From NCBI GenBank assembly GCA_012728375.1, contig JAAYFF010000004.1, forward strand, positions 1-64,000: 64,000 nucleotides of DNA. The letters are read 5' to 3'. The position numbers and the translations under genes are program-made. The notes beneath the pieces are model-generated. The model was not told the DNA's origin. It worked only from the letters and a program-made list of their open reading frames with translations, and did no database searches. This stretch comes from Bacillota bacterium. Lineage in GTDB: Bacteria > Bacillota > Dethiobacteria > DTU022 > UBA8154. Position 1 is the stretch's first letter, and every line of letters begins with the position of its first letter. Below, piece after piece: positions 1 through 8,009 of the stretch.

Positions 1-135
1 ACCGACCATTTTAGATTTTTGTGTTGGGTTTAATTTTACGAACAAGTTATTTTTTTCAACGATTTCATAAGAGATACGGGTTAATGCCCGCCGGATTCCG
101 TCTGCATCCATAATTTCCCTGACAAAACGCCTCAA
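1..135 (-). CDS. pyrR: PyrR, pyrimidine regulator / uracil phosphoribosyltransferase (N-terminal fragment)
   Basis: Only the first 45 codons are in the window; the gene runs off the left edge. The fragment contains MDADGIRRALTRISYEI, which matches the conserved N-terminus of PyrR (in B. subtilis, DEQAIRRALTRIAHEM). PyrR binds pyr mRNA leaders in response to UMP and has weak uracil phosphoribosyltransferase activity. The start is taken as TTG directly after the rluD stop codon, with GGGGAGGA seven bases upstream; an internal ATG eight codons later is less well placed. The order lspA-rluD-pyrR is the same as in B. subtilis, which supports the call. The catalytic part is not visible. Confidence 0.85.
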   Translation of the reverse strand, partial: MRRFVREIMDADGIRRALTRISYEIVEKNNLFVKLNPTQKSKMVG

Positions 136-1068
136 TTAATGTTCCTCCCCGTCAAAAAATAATGAAAACTCCTTCCCCGGTTCTGCTACGAATTCAAGAT
201 ACTCTCCCCGGGAGGGATGGATAAAGCCCAGTGTTCTGGCATGCAACAGCTGGCCCAGATCCCTGTAAGGGGACTTTCTGGGACCATAAACGGAATCGCC
301 GACAACAGGGCAGCCCAGATAAGCCATATGCACCCTGATCTGATGAGTTCTCCCGGTTTCCAGATGGAGAGAAAGAAGCGAAAAGGAAGATTTCCTTTTC
401 AATACTTGAAAACGTGTTATCGCCTTTTTTCCTGTTCCATCATTTTTCACCGCAAATTTTTTACGGTCCTTAGGATCCCTGCCCAAGGGAGCATCAATTA
501 TCCCGCTGGTTACCGTGGGGGAGCCGTGCACAATCGCCCTGTATTCCCTTTTAACTTCCCGATTTTTCAATTGAGCGCCGAGGTTTCTGAAAGCCGCCTC
601 ATTCTTGGCCACCATCAACAAACCGGTAGTATCTTTGTCCAGACGGTGAACAATTCCGGGCCTGATTCTATCGCCAATAGCGGATATATCTTTACAATGG
701 GCCAGCAAAGCATTGACGAGAGTGCCCCGGCGGTGTCCGACCGCAGGATGAACAACCATTCCCCTGGGTTTATTAATAATAATCAGATCTTCATCTTCAA
801 AAATAATATCAAGGGGAATGGCTTCCGGGACGGCTTCTATTAACTCGGGAGGGGGGATGTATACTTCGATCTGCTGGCCGGCTTTTAATTTTGTCCCGGC
901 CTTTTTTTCCACCTGTCCATCAATAAGGACATTACCCTGCCGGCAATTTTTTTGCCAGTAAGACCGGGAACAAGAATTGTCCCGGGCTGTCAGGAAACTA
1001 TCCAAACGATAACCGTCTTCCTTTTGTTCTACCCAAAAAACCCTTTTCTCCATAGCTCTAAAGTCCAT
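136..1068 (-). CDS. rluD: 23S rRNA pseudouridine synthase, RluD/YlyB family
   Basis: This is an RluA/RluD-family pseudouridine synthase that modifies uridines in 23S rRNA. An S4 RNA-binding domain spans roughly residues 18-80 and the catalytic domain follows. The signature HRLDKDT lies at residues 141-147, with D144 the expected catalytic aspartate. The C-terminal RTHQIRVHMAYLGCPVVGD motif is also typical of the family. The ATG at 1068 overlaps the lspA stop by 11 bases; an internal ATG at 1053 (giving MEKRVFWVE) is an equally plausible start, since neither has a strong ribosome binding site. The gene sits between lspA and pyrR as in Bacillus ylyB. The exact target uridines cannot be read from the sequence. 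Confidence 0.93.
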   Translation of the reverse strand: MDFRAMEKRVFWVEQKEDGYRLDSFLTARDNSCSRSYWQKNCRQGNVLIDGQVEKKAGTKLKAGQQIEVYIPPPELIEAVPEAIPLDIIFEDEDLIIINKPRGMVVHPAVGHRRGTLVNALLAHCKDISAIGDRIRPGIVHRLDKDTTGLLMVAKNEAAFRNLGAQLKNREVKREYRAIVHGSPTVTSGIIDAPLGRDPKDRKKFAVKNDGTGKKAITRFQVLKRKSSFSLLSLHLETGRTHQIRVHMAYLGCPVVGDSVYGPRKSPYRDLGQLLHARTLGFIHPSRGEYLEFVAEPGKEFSLFFDGEEH

Positions 1069-1555
1069 TGTTATTTAAAAAAAAACGGTTTTTATATAAT
1101 GCATAAATAAAAAAGAAAATTCCCACCACAAGAGAAATATCAGCTATATTAAATACCGGCCATATTCTAAAATCTAAAAAGTCAACAACGTAACCGTACC
1201 TCATGCGATCGATAAGATTTCCAACCGCTCCTCCCAGCAGCAAAGCCATGCTGAGGCGTAAAAAATTTTCTTGAGGGAAAAAACGCCCTCCAAAGATAAT
1301 TAAAAAAATCATTAATAATGAAACAATGATAAAAAAAGAAGTCCGGAATGCCAAAATACCAAACGCGGCACCCGGGTTTTTGACAAAGGTTAAATGAAAA
1401 AGACCATTAATGAGGGGTAATGACTCTCCAGGGTCAAACTGCCGCATAATCCAGCTTTTACTGAACTGATCGCAGGCTAAAATAACAAGCGTCAAGACAA
1501 TAAAATACAGTTTACAAAAGCGGTTTTTTTCGTTTTTTCCTCCTGACCTCGGCAT
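1058..1555 (-). CDS. lspA: Lipoprotein signal peptidase (signal peptidase II)
   Basis: This membrane aspartyl protease removes the signal peptide from prolipoproteins after diacylglyceryl transfer. The 165-residue protein has the usual four hydrophobic segments. Family motifs are present: DQFSK near residue 29, KNPGAAFG near 59, GGAVGNLIDR ending at 117 and FNIAD at 135-139. D116 and D139 are the expected catalytic pair. The open frame extends further upstream, but the ATG at 1555 gives the usual family length and has AAGGGG about nine bases before it. The start lies inside the 3' end of the preceding DksA-like gene, so the two are probably translationally coupled. Confidence 0.93.
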   Translation of the reverse strand: MPRSGGKNEKNRFCKLYFIVLTLVILACDQFSKSWIMRQFDPGESLPLINGLFHLTFVKNPGAAFGILAFRTSFFIIVSLLMIFLIIFGGRFFPQENFLRLSMALLLGGAVGNLIDRMRYGYVVDFLDFRIWPVFNIADISLVVGIFFFIYALYKNRFFLNNNGL

Positions 1556-2114
1556 TTTCTTCATCCCCTTCACCCCGTTCGAGATCCCCCTTGTAATCCG
1601 GCAGTTGGTCTTGCAAAGAACTTGCCGTTCCATATTCCGCGACTTGCTCCCAGGCATTCTGTCCGTCATACCAACTGTTATCTTCTAAAAAAGTGCGTTT
1701 AAAAGGAGGAGAAAGGTTAAGCTCCTCGACCGGCCGATCGCTGCTTTCCTTTATTTCCGCCTCCCTTTCCCGGACTTGCCTGCAGGCAAAGCAGTAAGGG
1801 GTATAGGGAATCGCTTCCAGGCGTTCTTTTTCAATTTGGCGGCCGCACCGGACACAGATGCCGTATTCCCCCAGCTCAATCCTGCGGAGAGCATCATCAA
1901 TCTCTTTTAAAGTGCTGAGGCGCTTTTCATGCAGAGAAAGATCTTTCGACCGTTCGAAAAGTTCGGATCCCGTATCGGCCGGGTGGTTGTCGATGAGGGA
2001 AAGTTCCTGGATACTTTCCCGCAAAGAAATTCCCATACCTTCATCGGTGCTTAATAAAAGTTCTTTTTCCCTTTGCAGCAAGCTGCTGAAATAATTTAGA
2101 TCCAGTTCCGGCAT
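1512..2114 (-). CDS. ylyA: TraR/DksA-type zinc-finger protein, YlyA-like
   Basis: This 200-residue protein has an N-terminal helical region rich in Glu, Leu and Lys and a four-cysteine zinc finger (C87, C90, C108, C111: CVRCG then CFAC). This is the DksA/TraR C4 fold, which acts through the RNA polymerase secondary channel. In B. subtilis the equivalent gene between ileS and lspA is ylyA, whose product binds RNA polymerase and affects sigma-G-dependent germination genes. The same position here supports that assignment. The C-terminus is long, acidic and then lysine-rich, and is not conserved. A GGGAG sits about ten bases before the ATG. Function in this organism is inferred from family and synteny. 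Confidence 0.8.
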   Translation of the reverse strand: MPELDLNYFSSLLQREKELLLSTDEGMGISLRESIQELSLIDNHPADTGSELFERSKDLSLHEKRLSTLKEIDDALRRIELGEYGICVRCGRQIEKERLEAIPYTPYCFACRQVREREAEIKESSDRPVEELNLSPPFKRTFLEDNSWYDGQNAWEQVAEYGTASSLQDQLPDYKGDLERGEGDEENAEVRRKKRKKPLL

Positions 2115-2142
2115 ATCTACACTACTCCCATTGCAAAATTAA

Positions 2143-2484
2143 TTACAGGTAAGTCAGGACAATACGCACAAGTTCCGCGAGAAAATCTCCAATCAGCGGC
2201 AGGTTTAAAACAACCAACCGCTGTAAAAGGTAGAGGATGAAAGCGCCAAATATTGTCAGACCAAGAGCCATACCCAGGCCTCTGAAAAGTCCTCCCAAAA
2301 AGTTTACCAGCAAATAGCGCCGCGGGTTGTTAAGTTGGTTCATATACTCGGCAAGATTAAATTTTTCCATCTGTTGCGCCAGCTCGGCCAGCCTGTTTTC
2401 AATGTCTCTTAGCAAAATACGGTTACTATCCGCGGCACTTGCATTATTTCCGGAATTGTTTCCAGTAATATTGTCGTCTTTCAT
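2143..2484 (-). CDS. DUF5665 family small membrane protein
   Basis: This is a 113-residue protein of unknown function. The first 20 residues are polar and Asn/Asp/Ser-rich. A short amphipathic segment with NNPRRYLLVNFLGG follows around residues 51-65, and then a hydrophobic region at about 68-95. The pattern, including the RLVVLNLPLIGDFLAELV ending, fits the DUF5665 family seen in Firmicutes. It probably has one membrane segment plus a membrane-lying helix. It lies between ileS and ylyA in an apparent operon. The ribosome binding site (GAACGAGG) is very close to the ATG, so the start is not certain. No function can be assigned. Confidence 0.75.
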   Translation of the reverse strand: MKDDNITGNNSGNNASAADSNRILLRDIENRLAELAQQMEKFNLAEYMNQLNNPRRYLLVNFLGGLFRGLGMALGLTIFGAFILYLLQRLVVLNLPLIGDFLAELVRIVLTYL

Positions 2485-2529
2485 CCTCGTTCAGCTTCCA
2501 GTGTCCTGCCTACCTGTAATATCTTTTCC

Positions 2530-5328
2530 TTAGATAGCCGGTTTAATCCCCTGTCTGGCAAGAATATCTTCGCAGCGGGAACAAACACCCGGATAGCGTT
2601 TATCCTCGCTCACTGTAGGAGATACCATCCAGCAACGCTGGCATTTTTCTCCCGGAGCTTGTTTTACCTTAATGCTCAGTTCCAATTCCTGAGCTTTTTC
2701 GCTGCCCTTTTCTGCAGCAGTGCCGGGTGGCCTGAGGTGGCACGAAGAAACAAGCAAAATGGTTTCCAGCAAAGAACTGTACTTCTGCAATTGTTGATAG
2801 AGCTCTTCACCGGGATATAGTTCGACCTCGGCCTGCAGCGAATTGCCGATAATTTTTTCTCGCCGGGCCTTTTCCAAAACCCGGTTGACCTCTTCTTTTA
2901 ACTTGATTAACACTTCCCATGAATCTGCCAGTTCCTCGTTCTTGAAAAAGGAGGGAAGCTCAGGCCAGGATGCAAGCAAAACGCTCTCTTCCGTTTTCAA
3001 CGGAAAGTAAGACCAGATCTCTTCCGCAGTAAAAGAAAGAATAGGTGCAATCAATAAGGTAATCGTCCGCAAAACATGCCAGAGGACTGTTTGCACTGCA
3101 CGGCGGGAAGGAGAATCTTTTTCCAGGACATAAAGGCGATCCTTGACAATATCCAGATAAAAGTTGCTCATATCCACTACGGCAAAATTATGGATATCAT
3201 GGAAGACATGGTGGAATTCAAATCGGTCATAAGCCCGCGTTGTTTTTTCAACCAGCGTATAAAGACGGTGCAGTGCCCAGCGGTCCAGTTCTTCCAGCTT
3301 TCCATACTCGACCTCGTTTTCTGCAGGGTTAAAATCGCTGCAGTTACCAATCAGGAAACGGCACGTATTGCGGATTTTACGGTAAATCTCGGTAAGCTGC
3401 TTTAAAATTTCTTTGGAAAGATGGACATCGCTTGTAAAATCCGCGCTGGATACCCAAAGTCGCAGAACATCCGCGCCGTAATTCTTAATAATATCTTCCG
3501 GAGCAATAACATTGCCGAGCGATTTGGACATTTTTCTCCCTTCACCGTCAACAACCCAGCCGTGGCTTAGAACCGTTCGGTAGGGAGGTTCACCTTTGAC
3601 AGCCACTGCAGTAAGAAGTGAAGACTGGAACCAGCCGCGGAACTGATCGCTGCCTTCCAGGTAAAGGTCGGAAGGCCAGTAAAGATCTTTTCTGCTCGCA
3701 AGCACCGCCTCATGGCTGGACCCCGAATCAAACCATACATCCATAATATCCTGTTCTTTGCGGAAATTCCTTTTCCCGCAAGAGCTGCAAACTATTTCCT
3801 TGGGAAGAATTTCCTCGGCAGGATATATATACCACGCATCGGATCCCTCCCGGGCAAACAGCTCCTGAACGGCAGCGATACTTTCCGGGGTAAGGAGGGT
3901 TTCGCCGCAATCCTGGCAATAAAAGATGGGCAAGGGAACGCCCCAAACCCGTTGGCGGGAAATACACCAATCGCGGCGCTCGGCAATCATGTTTCGCATC
4001 CGCCCCATACCCCAGGAGGGAATCCAGGAAACACTTTCAACTGCCTTTAGTGCATCATCGCGGAACTTCTCGATTGAGGCGAACCACTGCTCAGTGGCCC
4101 TAAAAATTACTTCTTTTTTGCAGCGCCAGCAGTGCGGGTATTGATGCGTAATAAAAGTAAGATCCAGAAGGACTTTTTCCCTTTCCAGCGCTGCGGTAAC
4201 GGCTTTGTTGCCTTCATCGTAGCGTAGGCCGGAAAACTCTCCGGCTTCCGCAGTAAAAACACCCTTTCCATCCATCGGAGCAAAAATCGGCAGGTTGTAT
4301 TTAAGCCCCGATTCATAGTCTTCCAAACCATGGCCGGGGGCAATATGCACACAACCGCTACCCTGTTCAAGGGTCACATAATCCGCCAGGATCACTGTTG
4401 ATTCCCGCTCAAAAAGCGGATGCCTGCAGCGAAGCCCTTCCAGTTCATGTCCTGTAAATTCCCGGCACACTTTCTCCACCTGCAAATTAAGCTCGGAACA
4501 AACCTTTTCCATCAAGTCCCTAGCCAAAAGAAGGTATCCGTCGCCCGCTTTAACCAGGCTGTAAACATAGTCCGGATGCACGGCAATTGCTACGTTCGCG
4601 GGAATTGTCCAGGGTGTCGTCGTCCAGATCAGCACATGGCAGGGAGCTAGGTTTTCGTCCCATTTTCCCCCTGTATCGGCCACAGGAAATTTCACATATA
4701 TGGAAGGGGATTTCCTTTCCTGATATTCAATCTCCGCTTCTGCCAGGGCGGTCTCGCAGTGCGGACACCAGTAAACCGGTTTTAAGCCCTTATAAATATA
4801 GCCTTTTTCCGCCATCTTTCCGAAAACACCGATCTGCACCGCTTCGTAGGCCGGATCAAGGGTAATGTAAGGATTTTCCCATTCGCCCAAAACCCCCAAC
4901 CTGATAAACTGCTTGCGCTGTATATCCAGAAATTGAAGGGCATAATCGCGGCATAGATTCCTGAACTCCGGGATAGAAATATCTTCCCTTTTTATTTTTT
5001 TTGTCTTGATAACCTGATGTTCAATGGGAAGACCGTGGGTATCCCAGCCCGGGACATAAGCAACATCAAAACCCCTGTAAAATTTATACTTATTAATAAT
5101 ATCCTTCAGCACTTTGTTCAGGGCTGTTCCCATATGGATATTCCCATTGGCATAAGGGGGCCCGTCATGAAGCAGGAACCTGGGCGATCCTTTTCTTTTC
5201 TCACGAAACTTCTGATAGATATTTAAATTTTCCCAGGATTCCAGAATCATGGGCTCTTTCTGGGGTAGACCCGCCCTCATCGGAAAGTCGGTCCGGGGAA
5301 GATTCAATGTACTGCTGTAATCCATCAT
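2530..5328 (-). CDS. ileS: Isoleucyl-tRNA synthetase (bacterial type)
   Basis: This class I aminoacyl-tRNA synthetase charges tRNA-Ile in the cytoplasm. At 932 residues it has the usual length. The PPYANGNIHMG element lies at about residues 57-67, and KMSKSLGN marks the second ATP-binding motif. The editing (CP1) domain lies between them. The C-terminal zinc finger is present as C896, C899, C916 and C919. The HIGH motif reads HMGT (65-68), with Thr in place of the last His. Two consecutive ATGs start the frame, preceded by AAAGGAG. The gene is controlled by a T-box leader (5427-5680) and a sigma-A promoter (5705-5733). Confidence 0.97.
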   Translation of the reverse strand: MMDYSSTLNLPRTDFPMRAGLPQKEPMILESWENLNIYQKFREKRKGSPRFLLHDGPPYANGNIHMGTALNKVLKDIINKYKFYRGFDVAYVPGWDTHGLPIEHQVIKTKKIKREDISIPEFRNLCRDYALQFLDIQRKQFIRLGVLGEWENPYITLDPAYEAVQIGVFGKMAEKGYIYKGLKPVYWCPHCETALAEAEIEYQERKSPSIYVKFPVADTGGKWDENLAPCHVLIWTTTPWTIPANVAIAVHPDYVYSLVKAGDGYLLLARDLMEKVCSELNLQVEKVCREFTGHELEGLRCRHPLFERESTVILADYVTLEQGSGCVHIAPGHGLEDYESGLKYNLPIFAPMDGKGVFTAEAGEFSGLRYDEGNKAVTAALEREKVLLDLTFITHQYPHCWRCKKEVIFRATEQWFASIEKFRDDALKAVESVSWIPSWGMGRMRNMIAERRDWCISRQRVWGVPLPIFYCQDCGETLLTPESIAAVQELFAREGSDAWYIYPAEEILPKEIVCSSCGKRNFRKEQDIMDVWFDSGSSHEAVLASRKDLYWPSDLYLEGSDQFRGWFQSSLLTAVAVKGEPPYRTVLSHGWVVDGEGRKMSKSLGNVIAPEDIIKNYGADVLRLWVSSADFTSDVHLSKEILKQLTEIYRKIRNTCRFLIGNCSDFNPAENEVEYGKLEELDRWALHRLYTLVEKTTRAYDRFEFHHVFHDIHNFAVVDMSNFYLDIVKDRLYVLEKDSPSRRAVQTVLWHVLRTITLLIAPILSFTAEEIWSYFPLKTEESVLLASWPELPSFFKNEELADSWEVLIKLKEEVNRVLEKARREKIIGNSLQAEVELYPGEELYQQLQKYSSLLETILLVSSCHLRPPGTAAEKGSEKAQELELSIKVKQAPGEKCQRCWMVSPTVSEDKRYPGVCSRCEDILARQGIKPAI

Positions 5329-5426
5329 TTATTCTTAAGCTCCTTTCATAAACTTTTTATGCCCATTCCTTGAAGAATTTGTCATACCCGTTAATTACAT
5401 ATTTTTCATATCACCAGGTTAAATAT

Positions 5427-5680
5427 AAAATCTCGTCCTGCTAGGGACGAGATTTTTCCCGCGATACCACCCTTTTTGTTAGGATTAAAAAAATCATAAC
5501 CCCTTCAATGCTTTAACGCAGCTCAAAACGCTTATTTCTACTAACCCCGCAAAATTAGGGCTTTGGAAATAAGAACTCCCGGGCGATCTTCAGGATAGGC
5601 TGTCTCGCCGGCTTTCACCTGACCCGGCTCTCTAAAGAGACAAAGGCTCTAAACTTACTCTCCCGTTCATCGTTTTTAAC
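5427..5680 (-). promoter_or_regulatory. T-box riboswitch (tRNA-Ile) upstream of ileS
   Basis: The canonical T-box sequence AGGGTGGTATCGCGG occurs at about 5459-5473 on the minus strand, just before a strong intrinsic terminator (ATCTCGTCC stem at 5430-5453 followed by TTTTATATTT). The TGGT bulge would pair with the ACCA end of uncharged tRNA-Ile. In the upstream Stem I region, the triplet ATC (5585-5587) follows GAAG in the position expected for the specifier codon and reads isoleucine. Uncharged tRNA-Ile would favour the antiterminator and allow ileS transcription. Stem I also has the expected AGTAAG and GCCGG elements. The outer boundaries are approximate. Confidence 0.92.
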
Positions 5681-5704
5681 AGGTTATTGTAGTTTATAAT
5701 AATT

Positions 5705-5733
5705 ATTATAAAATTTATTTTTTCCCACGTCAA
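5705..5733 (-). promoter_or_regulatory. Sigma-A promoter of the ileS T-box transcript
   Basis: On the minus strand there is TTGACG (5728-5733), a 17-base spacer and TATAAT (5705-5710). Transcription would begin near 5698, just ahead of the T-box leader. The promoter lies between the divIVA stop and the leader, so ileS and the genes after it can be transcribed independently of the ylm block. Confidence 0.85.
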
Positions 5734-5748
5734 ACAAAATAATACAAA

Positions 5749-6243
5749 TTAATCGCTGCTTTCGTTTTCATTTTCATTTTCTTCATTTTCAACCTGTATC
5801 CAATCTTCTAATTCCAAAGAAGCCAGCTGGGCTTCCACAAAAGAGCGAAAACGGAGTTTAAAAATCTGTGCCTGCTTGTAAATTTCTTCATGTTCCGCGA
5901 GAATACGGCTGGCTTTGTAACGGGCTTCCTCCAAAATACGCTGCGCATCTTTTTCAGCTTCTCTGCGTATCAGCTCTGCTTCTTTATTGGCGTTTCTTTT
6001 AACATCTTCCGCGGTTTCCTGGGCCACAATAATTGAATTATGTAGAGTGTTTTCCAGCTTTTGATACTGCTCCAACTTTTCCTCAAGTTGCTTAACTTTT
6101 TCTTCCAAGCTAATTTTTTCCTTGATGACAGCTTCAAAATCTTTAGCAACCTGTTCTAAAAAATCGTCAACTTCTTCTTGTTTGTAACCTCGAAATCCTC
6201 TTGCAAATTCTTTATTCTGAATATCAATTGTCGTTAAACCCAC
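5749..6243 (-). CDS. divIVA: DivIVA family cell-division / polarity protein
   Basis: This cytoplasmic coiled-coil protein recognises negatively curved membrane at septa and poles and recruits partners. The first 45 residues carry the conserved DivIVA membrane-binding domain (IDIQNKEFARGFRGYKQEEVDDFL, in part). A coiled coil of about 100 residues rich in Glu and Lys follows. The 164-residue length matches Bacillus DivIVA. The tail is very acidic (Glu/Asn repeats). The start is GTG at 6243, with GGAGGAGG nine bases upstream. It closes the yggS-sepF-ylmG-ylmH-divIVA order that is conserved in Firmicutes. Confidence 0.93.
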   Translation of the reverse strand: MGLTTIDIQNKEFARGFRGYKQEEVDDFLEQVAKDFEAVIKEKISLEEKVKQLEEKLEQYQKLENTLHNSIIVAQETAEDVKRNANKEAELIRREAEKDAQRILEEARYKASRILAEHEEIYKQAQIFKLRFRSFVEAQLASLELEDWIQVENEENENENESSD

Positions 6244-6367
6244 TTACCAGAACCTCCTCCGGTTTGACAGCCGGGATTGCCCGATTGGTTATGATATTAA
6301 ATTTTGACAGTACGCCCTCTTTTCCTGCCAAATTTTCCTTTTATTTTTGGAAACATTTTCAGGCGGC

Positions 6368-7165
6368 CTAAATAATTCTATGTAAAAGAAGATGAATCCT
6401 CCCTTTTCTGCTTTCTCCTAAAACATCCGCCACGACAATTCTGCCTTTACCGGCCAGGGAGATCAGATCACCAACTTTTACGTTTTTAGAAGGCTGGTTA
6501 ATGACCTGATAGTTTACTTTAACCTGTTCGCCTTTAATCAAGGGAGCTATCCTGGAGCGGGAGAGACCAAACCCCAGGCCCGCCACAGCGTCTACCCTCA
6601 TTGAAGCCACTGTACCCTTAATTTCCCTTACCTGCCGGGCTGCCAGCTCAAGATCCAGTTTTTCCGGATCAGCCATCTTAACCTCCGCAGCAAAGCGCCC
6701 GATCCCGGTCAAATTTTGCTCAAGAAAAGGAGCGAGTTCCGGTAACAAAAAAATATATGCTTTATCCTCCCCGCGATAGACGATATCCCCCAGAGCATCG
6801 CGTTTAATACCTATTCCCATAAGAGCGCCCAAAAAATCCCTGTGGCTTAAAACACCCGGAGGAAAATCCCCTTTTACAAGGACGCAACCGATCCGTGTCC
6901 GGTTATCCTGGTTAACAACTCCCTTGGGAACAGCACAGATACGAACCCGTTCCGCCTCCGGATAACCGCCGTAAAAAAAGCATTTTACCTCCCCGGGAAA
7001 AGAGCGAAGAAGATCCCGGGCAATCTGCTGCTGTCTGGGGTCTGTAAAAGCAGTCCACTGGGGCAAATGATAATCCACAGCTTTTTCTAATATGGACCAA
7101 AAATAAGCCGCCCATTTATTTTCATTGGGAAGGGAATAATGATTTGGCAATTCTTCTTTCAACAT
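6368..7165 (-). CDS. ylmH: YlmH family RNA-binding protein (S4 domain)
   Basis: This 265-residue cytoplasmic protein has a YlmH N-terminal domain and a C-terminal S4 RNA-binding domain at roughly residues 176-240 (RVDAVAGLGFGLSRS, ending IKGEQVKVN). In B. subtilis YlmH binds stalled 50S subunits in a ribosome-rescue role; the same activity here is inference. The ATG at 7165 is chosen because GGGAGGTAAT sits directly in front of it; the in-frame TTG at 7183 includes that binding site in its coding region. The gene lies in the conserved ylm block between ylmG and divIVA. Confidence 0.88.
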   Translation of the reverse strand: MLKEELPNHYSLPNENKWAAYFWSILEKAVDYHLPQWTAFTDPRQQQIARDLLRSFPGEVKCFFYGGYPEAERVRICAVPKGVVNQDNRTRIGCVLVKGDFPPGVLSHRDFLGALMGIGIKRDALGDIVYRGEDKAYIFLLPELAPFLEQNLTGIGRFAAEVKMADPEKLDLELAARQVREIKGTVASMRVDAVAGLGFGLSRSRIAPLIKGEQVKVNYQVINQPSKNVKVGDLISLAGKGRIVVADVLGESRKGRIHLLLHRII

Positions 7166-7192
7166 ATTACCTCCCGTCTTCAAGTAAAGGGG

Positions 7193-7579
7193 CTAAAGAA
7201 GGCCCAATAACAGTCCTTTAAGCAGGCGTAAAACAATCAGGGCGAGAATTGGTGAAAAATCCAGATACCCGCCAACCCCGACGCGAAGGGGCGGAACAAG
7301 GCTGCGAAAAGGCGCCAGAAAAGGTTCTGTAAGCTGGTAAAAAAAACGTACAACATTGGCTAAAAATGGATTTCCATAAGGATTTATAGGAAAAAAACTA
7401 ACTAAGATACGTACAAGGATCAAGAAATTAACAATATCAAAAAAAGCGCTGACAATATTTTTCAGGAAAATTATTTTCACCTCCAGGTTTAAAATAGTCT
7501 CCGCTGTCCAAGCAATAATTGCGCAGGAAAAAGATTTGACATTAACACCAAGTTTATATGTTCTTTCCCCGGCGGTCAA
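7193..7579 (-). CDS. ylmG: YlmG/YggT family membrane protein
   Basis: This small YGGT-family membrane protein has two hydrophobic segments flanking a loop with FYQLTEPFLAPFRSLVPP, the typical family signature. The frame can begin at TTG 7579, which overlaps the sepF stop as TTGA, giving 128 residues. Family members usually have 85-100 residues. A strong GGAGG at about 7482-7486 lies inside the frame and would serve an ATT (7471) or GTG (7480) start giving 93-96 residues. The first 33 residues show no family resemblance, so the shorter protein is likely. YggT proteins are linked to division and to osmotic stress; the biochemical role is unknown. Confidence 0.8.
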   Translation of the reverse strand: MTAGERTYKLGVNVKSFSCAIIAWTAETILNLEVKIIFLKNIVSAFFDIVNFLILVRILVSFFPINPYGNPFLANVVRFFYQLTEPFLAPFRSLVPPLRVGVGGYLDFSPILALIVLRLLKGLLLGLL

Positions 7580-7992
7580 CTGTCTCCGAGCGCAGAATCC
7601 CTCTTGATATTTCTATGAAAGTCGACATCCAAAGTAACCCCTGCGGGGGCGAAAAGAAAAATGTAACGGTTAATTTTTTGAGAATTGCCGCCGGTAGCAA
7701 AGGTTACTCCGCTTAAAAAATCAACCGCTCGGATGACCTCGCTGGGCTCCATTTCTTCAAAGTTGATGACAACCGCCCTTTTCATTTTTAGGTGCTCAGC
7801 AATACTTTCAACTTCTGCAAAAGTAAGCGGTTTTTTTACAATCAATTTTAGACTGCTTCCCTGGGAGGGGAAATCGACAATGTTATTTTTTTGCCGGGAT
7901 TGTCCGGCCGGGTTGCCTCCTTCGTAAACCGCGTCTCTATCTTCTTCAATAATACCCAGCCCCTGTAAAATTCTATTCCACAACGCGCGCAT
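7576..7992 (-). CDS. sepF: SepF, FtsZ membrane anchor and bundling protein
   Basis: SepF tethers and bundles FtsZ filaments at the septum. The N-terminus (MRALWNRILQGLGI) forms the amphipathic membrane-targeting helix. A linker follows, and then the SepF core at about residues 48-125, with VIVKKPLTFAEVESIAEHL-like and GVTFATGG elements. The 138-residue length is typical. The ATG at 7992 is preferred over the ATG two codons earlier because AAGGTGG then has a six-base spacing. It lies between yggS and ylmG as in other Firmicutes. Together with FtsA and FtsZ in this window it forms the Z-ring attachment set. Confidence 0.92.
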   Translation of the reverse strand: MRALWNRILQGLGIIEEDRDAVYEGGNPAGQSRQKNNIVDFPSQGSSLKLIVKKPLTFAEVESIAEHLKMKRAVVINFEEMEPSEVIRAVDFLSGVTFATGGNSQKINRYIFLFAPAGVTLDVDFHRNIKRDSALGDS

Positions 7993-8009
7993 AAACATCC
8001 ACCTTCTGT

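Noticed and set aside
217-843. 208-codon plus-strand frame opposite rluD
   Set aside because: Antisense to an intact pseudouridine synthase with conserved HRLDKDT; no similarity or start signal.
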